A DNA stretch of 64,000 nt from Sepiola atlantica (GCA_963556195.1 OY744525.1:61993772-62057771), one strand, 5' to 3'; shown: positions 1 through 11,099, counted from the first letter of the stretch. Numbers and translations: made by a program. The notes: generated by a model from the sequence alone, not told the origin.

Positions 1-720
1 GAGTGTAAAGGTCTTAAAATAGTATGGTTTATTCCAACGCACATATCTTGTACAAACAATAGTAACTACAGGTAATCCAATAGGATTTAACAGAATAAAA
101 TCGAATCCCCCGCATACTACTGTTCGTAGTCGTATGCATTGTTTAGACTAGTTCACTTATTTAGTGACTGAGGGGAGTCCGGTATCTCATCAAAACACTT
201 TTTTGAACGATTTTTTTATAAAACAAAGATCTAATGTTGGAATTACTTTTTTGCAAATGTCTCCATGACCGATTCCCAGGGATGATTTGCCGTAAAGCAG
301 AATCCAAAAAATTCATTTTTTTCTCACTTTTTGTAGGAATGAACAAAATCCTTAACCCAAAGTGACTTTATAAATCAACCAGTGTACATTATCGTCAAAA
401 ATTACGGCTAAAAATTATGCTTCGCTAGCGTTCACACTAATATTCATATAAAATAACGTCTTGGTCAGTGAAGTTTAAAAAAAGAAAGAAAAAAAACCGT
501 CTGAAACCAGAAAGTTTAAAAAAAAGAAAAACGTATCGATCGGTATAAAAAGAAAAAAGGAACAAAAGAAAAAAGTACTCATTATTGAAATAGATTGAAG
601 AATTTCTTTCCTAATTCATTTTAGACGATGGCAGGGGTTTGTAGGACTTGCTATTTGTTTTCTTCATTCCCCTAAAGACTTGAAATGGTTTCGTCTGACA
701 TGTTTTTTTTCTTTACTCGC
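1..720. other. Unassigned AT-rich sequence
   Basis: I recognise no gene or repeat here. The 61-codon minus-strand frame at 161-346 has biased, low-complexity composition and no domain. Purine-rich runs occur at about 478-575. Confidence 0.4.
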
Positions 721-742
721 TAAATGTTATGTGGTGGGATGG

Positions 743-782
743 ATATACATATATATATATATATATGTATATGTATATGTAT
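743..782. repeat. (AT)n microsatellite after SINE tail
   Basis: Alternating AT/GT/AT dinucleotides. The array lies on the 3' (tail) side of the minus-strand SINE that ends near 800, so it probably grew from that tail. Confidence 0.85.
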
Positions 783-799
783 ACCAATATTTTTTATAA

Positions 800-950
800 A
801 TATTTATTATTTTTACCTACAGACACACGTGTTTGATGCTTACACTATCTTCAGCGTAGGAGATGATAATTACTGCCGGTTGAAGGATTCGAACCCAGTT
901 GGAAAGTCACCTATGACTGTGGCCTGATATTTAACCCCTAGGTCACCATC
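800..950 (-). mobile_element. tRNA-derived SINE with hammerhead-like 3' end
   Basis: Read on the minus strand, the element starts with a tRNA-like head. It has an A-box-like CCTAGGGGTTAAAT (about 930-945) and a clear B-box, GGGTTCGAATCC (about 885-897). The 3' part, TGTAGGTAAAAATAATAAAT, matches the tail of the SINE at 59,200-59,350, so the two belong to one family. A hammerhead-like module (816-860) lies between body and tail. It would be transcribed by RNA polymerase III and mobilised by a LINE; both points are inference from the boxes and the tail. The open frame over this region on the other strand is a shadow. Confidence 0.75.
816..860 (-). ncRNA. Hammerhead-ribozyme-like motif (decayed)
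   Basis: Minus strand, 5' to 3': stem I CCTACG; core CTGAAGA; 12-nt stem II; CAAA where GAAA is expected; stem III from ACAC/GTGT; UC; then TGTAGG closing stem I. CCTACG and TGTAGG pair over six positions with one G-U. The order and spacing equal those of the copy at 59,210-59,254 (both 45 nt), while stem I and stem III differ by pair-preserving changes. The G-to-C change in GAAA should abolish cleavage, so this is probably a dead copy. Confidence 0.6.
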
Positions 951-1089
951 AATTAACATGAGAAAGAGAATTTAGATTCTATATAATGTCGAACTGACGG
1001 ACATATACAGTAAGATTAGTCATAAAGTGTTCACCAACAGAGACCTGAACATCGCATTATGCATAGATTGACAGCTTATTATAAATTCT

Positions 1090-1107
1090 CATATATATAT
1101 ATATATA
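1090..1107. repeat. (AT)n microsatellite
   Basis: Nine AT units directly upstream of the LINE relic. Confidence 0.85.
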
Positions 1108-1139
1108 GTTAAGAGAATCATATATAGCTCTAGTTAAGA

Positions 1140-2015
1140 GAATCACCTCCTGGTTTTGAGGACAAGGGCCTCCGAGTCAATATGGCTAAGACAAAGGTAA
1201 TGATCACTGGTCCCAACCTGAATTCCATGAAAAGATCAGGAAAGTTCCGTTGCGTGGTCTGCCTTAGTGGTACAGGGAGAAACTCCATCTTTTGCCCCGT
1301 CTGTTCCTACTGAATCCACAAGAGATGCGGTGGGATCAGTGGCCTACTTCGACCAGATCAGCAATACAGGTGTCTTCGCTGTATGCCACAGCTAGACCAA
1401 TCAATGGCAGGCCAGTGAAAGAGGTCGCGATTGGGGATAGCAAACTGGAAGCTTTAGCTGAGTTCTGCTACTTGGGCGACTCCCTTTCAGCCGATGGTGG
1501 TTATGAGACTGCTACTATTGCCTGATGCAAGTCTGCCTGGAGGGGCTTTAGAGAACTCCTGCCCATCTTGACAAATAAACATCTGGCGATCACAACTAGA
1601 AGACAACAGCTGTGTGAGGAGTGTTATGCTTTATGGCTCTGAAACATGGGCTGCATCGGCGTGCACTATCAAGAGACTGCAGCGTAACGAAAGAGCCATG
1701 ATTAGATGGATCTGTCATGTCAGACTTTAGGCTTGGTATACGGGAAATAACTGATGTCCTTAAGCTGGGCAGGATGAGATGGCGTGGCCATGTTGAGTGA
1801 AGCTCTAGCTGGATCTCCCAGGTCAGAAGCATGTCCATCGCATTAAGTCGGCAGGCTGGAAGACCGAAGATTTCTTGGGATGAGCTGTGTAAGCATGACC
1901 GTGCAGCCTTGAAGATTACAAACTTAGATCCTCGCGACCACCGAACGTGGAGTGGAAGACTTCGATCAAGACTGAAAAGCAGGCCCCACCCTCTTATAAT
2001 CAAAGGCCTGTTCAA
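1140..2015 (+). pseudogene. Non-LTR retrotransposon relic: C-terminal part of reverse-transcriptase ORF
   Basis: Translation in shifting plus-strand frames gives a familiar LINE ORF2 C-terminus. There is a segment ending AKTKVMITGPN. Next comes a C2HC/PHD-like cysteine cluster (C-x2-C spaced as CVVCLSG...FCPVC, then a degraded C-x2-C). It is followed by ARPINGRPV, FCYLGDSLSADGGYETATIA, ELLPILTNKHL, VMLYGSETWAAS and RNERAMIRWIC. The end reads GRPKISWDELCKHDRAAL, the usual (K/R)GRP(K/R)-x-W-x-E tail of such proteins. Stops and frameshifts break it (for example after ATIA near 1,525). The catalytic YADD part lies upstream and is missing, so this is a 5'-truncated dead copy. Clade is uncertain. 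Confidence 0.85.
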
Positions 2016-3440
2016 AAATAAATCGAATGAAGAAGATATAAAGAAATACGCATTGGTCTTTATTGGTTAACGTTACGACAAAGATTTTAAAGGAATATAG
2101 GTGGGAAATTAGTCCCCCAAAATTATGTTGGCTTATCTACACATTTGTGACGTATTTGCGTTAAGTACAATGTAATATTTAATTACGATGTAGTTGGATT
2201 AATGAAGGGCACCGATATTGAGTTTACTTCTAAAAGAACACACATGTAACGGATGAGTAACTACTATTAACGGTAACTTCACACGATTCTATTTGCTATT
2301 AAATATTAAATTGTTTTAACTCAAATCCGTCACACAAAGAAAACCAAAATTGTTTGAGACTAATTTTCCAACTATATTTCCTTTAAGATATTGGTACTTA
2401 TACAGAATTTGAACCAAATCGTTTCGTTTCTTTTAACCCTAACCAAACCCAAGTTTAAGATTTAGTTCAGAAAAAGTCGGTTTGGTTCGGTTCAAATTCT
2501 GTAGAAGCACCAAAATCTATTATATCATTTATAGTAACGTTTACTTACCTCTTTATTATCGAGGATTGTAATTTTTCTAGCCAAAAATTCAAAATTTTCT
2601 ATGACTTTTGCTATGCAATATTATTACTGGCCACAAAGAAAATATGGTAATGTCGTTGTAATTTTTGGAGCACAAGAAGAAGGTAGGTTGTGTCCATTGC
2701 TTTTGTAAGACAGTAAGAGGGTGGTCAGACAAAAACAAAATGGCTTCCACTCAAAACGAGACCAAATGCATCAAAAGGAAAAAAAGGACAATGGTTGCTA
2801 ACGCACACGGGCTTAATTAAAAACAAAAGAGCAAACCAAAATAAATAAACTAATAAATAGATAAAAGCAATAATAATTTTTCGTTTGTATAAAGAACGAT
2901 CAGAAAAGCGTTGGAAATTACTAATTAAGCAATATCAATTTTTTCATTATGAATATGAAGGATCAGAGATCAGAATGTGGTTAATCAAGGGAGATAACAA
3001 TTAACCTAAATCTTTCCTTTTATTAAAAAAGAAATTCTTTATGTTTTGTTGAAACAATTCTGTTTATTTCAACAAACAATGCGAATCAAATCAATAGGGA
3101 AGCGGGGGGGGGGGGGGTCAATGTCAATTATCGTTAATAAATCCAGCAAAAATCTGTGTGCTTTTTAAAAAATGAAGTCAAACATGTCAGATGATCAGTG
3201 TATTCATATTTTCTTGGGTCCCTATCTGGATTAATGAAGGTACATTTTGAACTTTTTTTGCAATTTGAAGAAGTACAAAATATTAATTACTAGCAGGGCT
3301 ATTTGGTGTTGCCTGGGGTTCTTATTTCGAAAAGATATGCAGATTACAAAAAACAATAAAAGTAAAACGAAACAATTGTAATTTTAAATGTTTAATTTCA
3401 GTTTAGGACAAAATCAGAATAAAAATACTTAAGCCTGTAT
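2016..3440. other. Unassigned sequence
   Basis: I see no supported gene. A short quasi-palindromic stretch occurs at about 2,340-2,520, where sequences around AAACCAAA and GGTTTGGT recur in both orientations, and a poly-G run lies at about 3,105-3,117. Confidence 0.4.
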
Positions 3441-3479
3441 GAGGTTCGAGCTAATAACACTAAGTATGGCACAAATCTG

Positions 3480-3860
3480 CTAGGCGTAGATGTGTATATT
3501 GTGGACTATATTTAGTTTAATTTAGTTTTATGCAAGGGGGGGGCAAAGAGGAGGGGAAGCCTACGATTTGTGAAATTTTAATAAATATTCCAAATTTCAG
3601 TTTCTTTGGAGTATTTTAAAGGAGTTTTAGGCGCCATAACATGAGCACCCCCCCCCCCCCCATTTGAATATTTCAGATTTTCATTAAATTTTATTTATAG
3701 TTATTAAATACCAATGAAGCAAGATTCCCTGAATTTCAATTTCTTCTTAAGACCCTTAAATTTTAGTAATGGATTTTGATAAAAAATTAAAATAAGGATT
3801 CTAAACATAAGGTTTAAAAGCATTGTATCTTGATTTTAATCTTCATAACAGGACATAAAC
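3480..3860. repeat. Interspersed repeat, same family as 35,850-36,245
   Basis: The block shares an ordered series of short matches with 35,850-36,245: CTATATTTAGTTTAAT, AATTTCAGTTTCTT, TTAGG(C/G)GC, ATGAGCA, ATTTTCAT and CTTGATTTTAATCT. Both have a modular, T-rich layout like the interior of the mini-Helitrons at 32.9 and 54.9 kb, so a Helitron-type origin is possible. Poly-G and poly-C runs at 3,535 and 3,647 have expanded in this copy. Confidence 0.5.
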
Positions 3861-3919
3861 ATGATACTAAACTGTTCTGGGAATTAATTTACCCATCCTA
3901 GGACGGGTATTCTTCTGAT

Positions 3920-3942
<23 letters not shown>
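3920..3942. repeat. (AT)n microsatellite
   Basis: Perfect AT array beside the hairpin repeat at 3,990-4,110. Confidence 0.85.
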
Positions 3943-3950
<8 letters not shown>

Positions 3951-3989
3951 ATTACTTCAACCATGCTTAATATACGAGTAGAGCTTAGT

Positions 3990-4110
3990 ACTTGTATGAA
4001 AATATACTTATGGCAAGCAAACTACAATGTCTGGTGAATTCTTGCTGAGCAAAAAATACATTTCTGTGTAGCTTTCTTGCCATAAGTGTATTATTTCCAT
4101 ACAATGCTAG
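3990..4110. repeat. Short inverted repeat related to hammerhead-bearing elements
   Basis: The sequence around TACTTATGGCAAGCAAACTACA recurs inverted as TGTGTAGCTTTCTTGCCATAAGTGTA (given here only by its parts: TGTGTAGC then TTGCCATAAG). Between the arms CTGGTGA lies where CTGATGA stands in the copy at 34,672, and TGTGTAGCTT matches the 3' side of the motifs at 17.2, 29.7 and 30.2 kb. It is a degenerate member of that family, and the ribozyme core is lost. Confidence 0.5.
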
Positions 4111-4199
4111 AAAAATACTTGTCTCAGGATGGGTAAAATTAATTTCTCGAACAGGAGGAGGTACAGCCTCGGAGGATTGCCTCCTGGTGCAAACAAGCA

Positions 4200-5435
4200 A
4201 TAGTTACCTGAAACCTTGCTCAAAGGCTCGGCTGTGAATTACTGGTTAGCAATCGGTAACTTCCCTTTGGGCTAGCAAGTCATGTGAGATCTCATCAGTT
4301 CTTTTTATATGAAAAATGGGCAATTCAATTCTCCTGACTTAGGTACGATATGACAATGACAGAAGTGGTTGTGTCAGTAGACGTGGGAGTTCACCAAGTA
4401 TTGCTTGCTACACATTAACATTACTTAATCATTTTTGAAGATGGTGGTTATTGTCTGTACTTACAGCATTCAATACATTTTAAAAATATTTCATAATTTC
4501 AATTTTTAAACTCGTCCTTGATTTGAAATTGTGACTCAATAGTGGATGGATAATGACCTGTTTTGTTAAATATTAAATTGGTTAAGTTTGCTAGTAGATA
4601 TATTAGTACATAACAATTAAACAGGGTGTGCTGTAGATGGAAAGGTCAGAATAGATCAAAGGGTTGACCCTGTCTGTATAAGCCAGGATCCTGAGAAAAA
4701 GAAGGCGAATATGAATGACAGAATTGTGAACAAAGACTCACAAAAAGTCTCGGTGGAAGACGAGTTAAGTTTGGTCTAATGAAAACTAATATAATGAGCA
4801 ATGCGCTTACCATAATTGATTCTCTCTCTGTTTCGATCACAACTATGGAACGAAAATGGCAATAATTAATTAAATGTAACTTAATTATCGGCATGCAGTT
4901 CGAATAAGTCATTCGGTACCTCAAAGTGGTTTGCGTAATTAACTACATATTATAGTAAAGTACCCCGGCAGCCTTTTGTTTTAGCAACATTCCAGCAACC
5001 AGTTGTCCAAAAACACGTCTAACGAGAAAGTCTAGGTGCAGGGAGGAAACAAGAGATCAGAGACGCATGCATTCTAAGGTATGGTTCCAAATTGATTAAA
5101 TGTTTTATGAACTAAATGATTATGAAACAGTTTCATTCTCCTCCCTCCTTCCAGATACAGTACATGTGTCAGTATAACACAGCTTTAAAAAAAAAAGACA
5201 AGCTTGTGGGGGTTGAGTCTTGTAATGTACATACACGTTAGAGTATTAATATTACTTACCGACAAGGAGTTCACTTAAGTGTAACACTCATAGACGGAAA
5301 AGAATTCATTCAATTATCTGATTTCAATGTCGACGGGAGAAGCATGATTCTGTAAATGTGAAAAAGAAAAACATCGGTAATTACAAAAGTATCAAAATCT
5401 GTCTGCAAAAATTTTACATAGGAAAAAATAGAAAA
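4200..5435. other. Unassigned sequence
   Basis: I see nothing recognisable. The 92-codon minus-strand frame at 4,646-4,924 has no identifiable domain and no supporting context. Confidence 0.4.
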
Positions 5436-5438
5436 TAT

Positions 5439-5480
5439 ATCATCATCATATTCGGTTTAACGTCCATTTTACATGTTGGA
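5439..5480 (-). pseudogene. Extreme 3' tail of a LINE
   Basis: The minus strand reads GGACGTTAAACCGAATATGATGATGAT. The same ending, GGACGTTAAACTGAATATG plus ATG repeats, closes the LINE copies at 49,125 and 57,632. Only about 40 bp remain, as expected for extreme 5' truncation. Confidence 0.65.
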
Positions 5481-5492
5481 AGGTATTAAATA

Positions 5493-6075
5493 GGATCAAT
5501 TGTACTTGAGGCACCCCAGAATGAGAAACGATCAATAGGACACATTTTGCCTCGATACCGAATTTTTAAAATTTTTACTTCCGGTTTCAATCATAAATAA
5601 AATAAGTACATTTATAATTTTGTCTTTACATATTTTATTTTAAAAAAAGGGGGTATTTGAATAAGTTTTACTATAAAGTTTTATTTATAAAACGTTATTT
5701 TGTGAATCCAAACAATAATGTCTATACACAGACAATATAAACCTATTGGAACCGCCAGAAACGGTTTATTAAATTAATGCTCGGTTTGTCGAAGATTTTA
5801 CTTGGATTCCTCTATGAAGGAAATACCGTTTTACAATTGTGTGACAATGTCCATTTATTTAAATATATATTTTTAATTCGTTTGTTTCTACATTTTGTTT
5901 AATGAAAAACTAGTAAATAAAACTATATTTTTAGGCTACCAGTAACCATTTTATAAATAAACACTTTTGTTTAAATAGTAAACCTTTTTGTAAATAAAAA
6001 AAACCTTTTTATAACAAAAATATCTGTGATGGCAAAGTTATAAATGTACATATTTTATTTATTATTCAACCGGAA

Positions 6076-6135
<60 letters not shown>

Positions 6136-6201
6136 TTGTCACAGCAAAATGTGTCCTTTTAGTCTTTGCTCATTTTGGGGTGCCTCAAGTACATTTGATC
6201 C
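5493..6201. mobile_element. Long-inverted-repeat (foldback/MITE-like) element
   Basis: The left end begins GGATCAATTGTACTTGAGGC. The right end is its inverted partner and reads, on the minus strand, GGATCAAATGTACTTGAGGC. Homology between the arms continues through CACCCCA(G/A)AATGAG, GGACACATTTTGC, ACTTCCGGTT and ATAAATAAAAT, so the arms are roughly 150 bp with gaps. An (AT)n run at 6,077-6,133 splits the right arm. Flanks ATTAAATA and GTTAAATG share 6 of 8 bases and may be an old 8-bp target duplication. No transposase is present. An internal-deletion derivative of a hAT-like element is possible. Confidence 0.65.
6077..6133. repeat. (AT)n microsatellite inside inverted-repeat element
   Basis: About 28 uninterrupted TA units interrupt the right arm of the 5,493-6,201 element. 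Confidence 0.9.
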
Positions 6202-6584
6202 GTTAAATGAAATATCTTGAATATGCACAAAAACATGCAGATGTTAAGTGAACAATATTAACTCATTAATCCAAATTAATTTAGTTTTTAGATTCATGTT
6301 AAAGATTTATTTGTTAAAATTGTGTTTTGCTTTTTCTATATTTCTTTTATATTTGTGTTTTTGAATTTCTGATTTAGCGGCCTAGTTTCGTATTTAATAT
6401 GAAATTGCATGTAAAGGAGATAACAGGCAGTGTAACGAATTGGAAAGAATTTGCTTGTGGACATTGTAAAATTCTCAAATGTGGATTACTTTAATTTTCA
6501 ATTTAACATCGAAATGTTTTTGTTCGAAGAGATCCTCCCCACTCAAACCTTACTATGAATTTATATTGGAGAATATATGCTTTT

Positions 6585-7190
6585 AGGAATTATTCGGTGC
6601 TGATATCAGACATTTACCAGATTCTGGGAAGTTTGCGTCGACAGCGTTCGGGCATGTTACGTAAACACCCGAGAGATGCCGAGGCGAATATTGACAGACG
6701 ATAACTTCAATACGTTGCTGAGTCGTATTTTTGCAGTTTTATCTTCAAGAACGACAGCAAAAAAACAAAAAAAAAAACATGCTAAACAACTTAATAAATA
6801 CATTTTTTTTTACTTAGTCAACTGCTTAAAAAGTAGTTTCTTTTGTGGTTCTTAAAACTGAAAAATAATTTGTGTTTTTGGGGATTGAGATTATCTTTTT
6901 TAATCAGTCGGGTTAGGGTTAGGGTCGGATTAGGGTTGGAGTAAAACAGAGACTCGTCTATCTCAACTTTATGCTATGGGCCTCCGATCTGACAAGGATT
7001 TCGTAACAAATGGTCTTCGCCGACTTCCAATCGGTCTGCGTGTTCGGTGACCAACGCCGTACTCGTTCCATGTCGTCTGCCAGCTGATTGGCTAATCGTC
7101 TCGGCATCTCTCGGATGTTTACGTAATATGCCCAAATTCCCGGAAACTGATACAGATTCAAGATCAGTAACAATTATTCTTGTCGAGAAT
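6585..7190. mobile_element. Inverted-repeat element
   Basis: TTACGTAAACACCCGAGAGA at 6,657 is matched inverted near 7,105 (minus strand TTACGTAAACATCCGAGAGA). Similarity extends outward through GAT-TC-GGGAA and AGAATAATT-like blocks, giving arms of about 110 bp. The interior holds a short TTAGGG-like stretch (6,910-6,938). The frame at 6,958-7,173 lies in the right arm and is not a gene. Confidence 0.55.
6910..6938 (+). repeat. Short TTAGGG-like stretch
   Basis: Contains GGGTTAGGGTTAGGGTC followed by GGATTAGGG, about three near-units of the metazoan telomere repeat. It is inside an inverted-repeat element and far too short to mark a telomere. Confidence 0.6.
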
Positions 7191-7330
7191 CATTTTGGAA
7201 GAAATTGAAAACTTCCCTTTCAAAATTATTTAATTTCAACATGAAAATGTTGAATTTAATTCTGTCATTGGTTCATTTTGAATTCGTACTCGTACGTTTG
7301 CCTGTATAATGACTTGTAACTGTTAATGAG

Positions 7331-8093
7331 GGCTCTCCAGAAGTGTTCGCGATCCCGCTGACTTCCGGGTTATCCTGCAGTAAATTTCAAGTACAGATGA
7401 TCATTAATGATAAAAGAAACTTTTTTCTTTTTTTTTTTTTTTAAACGGAAAATTTTAAATTGTATTTTTAGTATAATAAAATAAGTTTTTTTTTAATGAA
7501 AATATAACAAATCTTTAATAAATCTGTTTTTATGAATCAAATATGTTGAAATGTCTTCTTTTTATTGATATAAATAAAGTTTTGAAATGTCTTGTATTTT
7601 GTGAAACAACATATGTTTGATTTTTTATGAAAATATAATAAAATAGCTTAGTATTTTAATAGTCATTTTAAAAGCAAATGTCTTTTGTATTTTGTGAAAC
7701 AGCAAAATAATTTAAAGTATTTAAAAAGAATAATAAAAGCGTATACAATAAAGAATATTGCCGAAATAATTTTGTTTTATTCGGCACAGCTAGAGAAATT
7801 CTTGAAGGTAACTGTTGAAGCTTTCAGCGCTAGACATTTTAAAACTTTATTTATATCAATTAAAAAAACAGATTTTTTTTATTAAAGATTTGTTATACTT
7901 TCATAAAAATATAAACAAACATATTCGATAATTTGTTTTGCTCACAACTTATTTTATTATACTAAAAATATAATTCTAAATTTTCCGTTAAAAATATGAA
8001 AACGTTTCTTTTATCATTTATGATCATCTGTACTTGAAATTTACTGCAGGATAAACCGGAAGTCAGCGGGATCGCGAACCCTTCTGGAGAGCC
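7331..8093. mobile_element. hAT-like foldback MITE with perfect 8-bp target duplication
   Basis: The element begins GGCTCTCCAGAAG and ends with its inverted match CTTCTGGAGAGCC. Both sides are flanked by TTAATGAG (7,323-7,330 and 8,094-8,101), an exact 8-bp direct repeat that also fits the common hAT preference nTnnnnAn. The arms run inward for about 250 bp, with shared blocks such as GATCCCGCTGACTTCCGG, TACTGCAGGATAA (inverted), TAGTATAATAAAATAAG and TATAACAAATCTTTAATAAA. The frame at 7,685-7,885 is AT-rich noise. A 763-bp element with no transposase is non-autonomous. Confidence 0.8.
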
Positions 8094-8101
8094 TTAATGA
8101 G

Positions 8102-8880
8102 TCATATCGGATCTGAAATAATGTCGAAGCATACATTCGTACTAGGAACTAAATTTCTCCCAGAGAAAAAGCACTCGTTCAACATAGCAGAATTAAAAAT
8201 CGACCCTCCCTCTAACTCTACTCGTTTCGGTCGAAAGAAAAAGAACATTGCCTTACACAAGAAACACTCGTCATTAATTGTGAAGGCCTTAAACTGAATG
8301 ACTTTTAAAAACTTTCTGTAACACGCCTTAAGCATGTTAAAACTTTGTCGAAACGTATCTTGTTTGTTAAAACATATATGCTAAGTACTTGATTTTTCTA
8401 GATTTTTATAAGTACCTGTTTTCGTCTTCATTTCAAGTTTCTACTTAGCACATTTCTTTGTGTGTAGTGGCGTCCACATGGGAAAAAATATGCAATTGGA
8501 TGCATTTTACCTCCGGGGAATATTTTTGTAAAATAAAACATTTTTAATTTGAAACAAGACTATTTTACTTCTTATTTCTGTCCTATTTCTTCTTTCATTT
8601 TGCGGGTTACTCCGGAAAGTCGAATTCATCTGTAAAAGGGATACAATTTCGACACTAGATGCATAAATGGGGCCAAAAAACACACCAAAGCATCTATTTA
8701 AAGTTTATTGCTAGTACTATTACAAATCCTTAAACGCGGACAATGGGATACGACGGCATTATATATTTTCTATCGTATCGAACAGATAATCAAAAATAGT
8801 ATTGTATGTAATATTCATAATATATCATACAACCAATACTGGATAACATTGTGATCGTAATTTTCGGTGCAGATTTTCCA
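8102..8880. other. Unassigned sequence
   Basis: Overlapping frames on both strands at 8,097-8,335 have no recognisable domain. Nothing else stands out. Confidence 0.4.
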
Positions 8881-9103
8881 CATCTATATAATAAAAGTGA
8901 ACTTACATATGTCCAACTCGCTTCAATAATCATGTATGCAAATCTAATTTTATGAACAAAGGAAGGGAGGCTTAATCTTAATACAAAAAAGGAAAGAATT
9001 ACCTTCACTTTTAATGTAGACACAAAATATTATCTTATTATTAGTAGTAGTTATAGTAGTATTAGTATTGTTAGTATTATTATTATTATTATTATTAGCA
9101 TTC

Positions 9104-9294
9104 TCTATATAATAAAAGTGAATGTATGTGTGTCCGGCACGCTTTGAGGTATCAGAAGGGATGGAGGGGGCGCTTATATTAGAGATAGCAATAGCATTAG
9201 TTTTTTTTTCTTATTAATTAGTTTCGTTTCAATGATTTAAGTAGAGAATAAGAATTAACTTGTGAAGCGATATCGAGCTGGCGAAACCAGCTAA
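9104..9294 (+). mobile_element. Possible mini-Helitron remnant
   Basis: TCTATATAATAAAAGTGAA at 9,104 resembles a Helitron 5' end. The block ends with a hairpin, AGCTGG-CGAAA-CCAGCT, directly followed by AA|T. A matching hairpin in the other orientation occurs at 30,874-30,897 (minus strand GAGCTGGCAAAGCCAGATAG|T), which suggests a shared terminus of type GCCAGCTAG|T. A second copy of the TCTATATAATAAAAGTGAA start is at about 8,883. The preceding base is C, not A, so this call is tentative. Confidence 0.35.
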
Positions 9295-9449
9295 TGTTTA
9301 CAATATATTTCATATACTTTTAAAGTTTTTAACTTACTCATTTCTGTACATTCCATTAGTCAAACGAGACTTATAAATAAAATCCATGCCATCACAAAAG
9401 AATAAGTAACAAAAAAAATATAGACCCTTATTTGAGCTGCCCACAAACT

Positions 9450-10542
9450 ATGACACTATTAGTATGGGTTAATATATACCAAAAGTATAACAACACTATT
9501 AGTATGGGTTAATATATACCAAAAGAATAACAACACTATTAGTATGGGTAAATATATACCAAAAGGATAACAACACTATTAGTATGGGATAATATATACC
9601 CAAAGAATAACAACACTATTAGTATTGGTTAATATATACCAAAAGGATAACAACACTATTAGTATGGGATAATATATACCAAAAGAATAACAACACTATT
9701 AGTATGAGTTAATATATACCAAAAGGATAACAGCACTATTAGTATGTGTTAATATATACCAAAAGAATAACAACCCTATTAGTATGGGATAATATATACC
9801 AAAAGAATAACAACACTATTAGTATGGGTTAATATATACCAAAAGGATAACAGCACTATTAGTATGTGTTAATATATACCAAAAGAATAACAACCCTATT
9901 AGTATGGGATAATATATACCAAAAGAATAACAACACTATTAGTATGGGATAATATATACCAAAATAATAACAACACTATTAGTATGGGATAATATATGCC
10001 AAAAGAATAACAACCCTATTAGTATGAGATAATATATACCAAAAGGATAACAACACTATTAGTATGGGATAATATATACCAAAAGGATAACAACACTATT
10101 AGTATGAGATAATATATACCAAAAGAATGACAACCCTATTAGTATGAGATAATATATACCAAAAGGATAACAACACTATTAGTATGGGATAATATATACC
10201 AAAAGAATAACAACACTATTAGTATTGGATAATATATACCAAAAGAATAACAACACTATTAGTATGGGATAATATATACTAAAAGAATAACAACACTATT
10301 AGTATGGGATAATATATACCAAAAGAATGACAACCCTATTAGTATGAGATAATATATACCAAAAGGATAACAACACTATTAGTATGGGATAATATATACC
10401 AAAAGAATAACAACACTATTAGTATGGGATAATATATACCAAAAGAATAACAACACTATTAGTATGGGATAATATATACCAAAAGAATAACAACACTATT
10501 AGTATGGGATAATATATACCAAAAGAATAACAACACTATGTG
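9450..10542. repeat. 40-bp minisatellite, about 27 copies
   Basis: The unit is 40 bp, built from AACACTATTAGTATGGG(A/T)T, AATATATACC and AAAAGAATAACA. Variants (GAATGA/GGATAA, CAACCC/CAACAC, AGTATGAGAT) recur in blocks: the 120 bp from 9,721 repeat nearly exactly at 9,841, and a variant run at 10,121 recurs at 10,321 (200 bp = 5 units). This is a sign of expansion by multi-unit duplication. Confidence 0.95.
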
Positions 10543-10552
10543 CTTGCTGTTC

Positions 10553-11084
10553 TATAGGGTGACTCCAAAGAAAATGTCACCCATAGACTCGTTAATAAAA
10601 TTCATGATCGTTTCTGCAATCTAATCACATTTGGTATAAATAAACTTCAATTTATCAAGTTTCAGTCATGAATGTCTAACAATCATTGTTTTTTAATTAT
10701 ATGTGGGGACACTTTGGTGATCATCTTATCAGTAGGAGGTGTGATACTAAATGGGCTTCACACTCACCGGACATTAACCTCACACCAGATTTTTATCTGT
10801 GTGTAAAGTTATCTCGAAACAATCCCTAGACCAATCCTTAACTGAAGCGGGCCATCACAGTCAAAATCAGTTTTATCAAGACATGTTTGCAATACAGAGG
10901 TACACATTTGGAGGATATCATCGAGCGGTGATAAAACAAAGACTGTTGGACATTCATGACTGAAACTTGGTGGACAAGTCAGTCATAGACTAAAGTTAGT
11001 AGACAAGTTTATTTGTAGCAAATGGATTGGAAATTTTATTAACGATTCTATGGGTGGGTGGCATTTAATTCCGGTCACCTTGTA
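10553..11084. mobile_element. Mariner-like element, internally deleted (532 bp)
   Basis: TA flanks both ends. Left terminus TAGGGTGACTCC... and right terminus (minus strand) CAAGGTGACCGG... lead into matching inverted repeats that share CACCCATAGA-TCGTTAATAAAAT. Inside, about 10,752-10,800 translates to WASHSPDINLTPDFYL. This equals the third catalytic block of mariner transposases (HSPDLTPPDFFLW type, last D of the D,D,D triad). The first two catalytic regions are missing. Related left ends occur at 15,002 and 63,715. Confidence 0.85.
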
Positions 11085-11099
11085 CCACAAGAAAAATAT

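Noticed and set aside
6910..6938. Telomeric or interstitial telomere site
   Set aside because: Only about three imperfect TTAGGG units, inside an inverted-repeat element.
8097..8335. Overlapping 66- and 77-codon frames on opposite strands
   Set aside because: No domain, no splice or promoter context, and each is the antisense shadow of the other.
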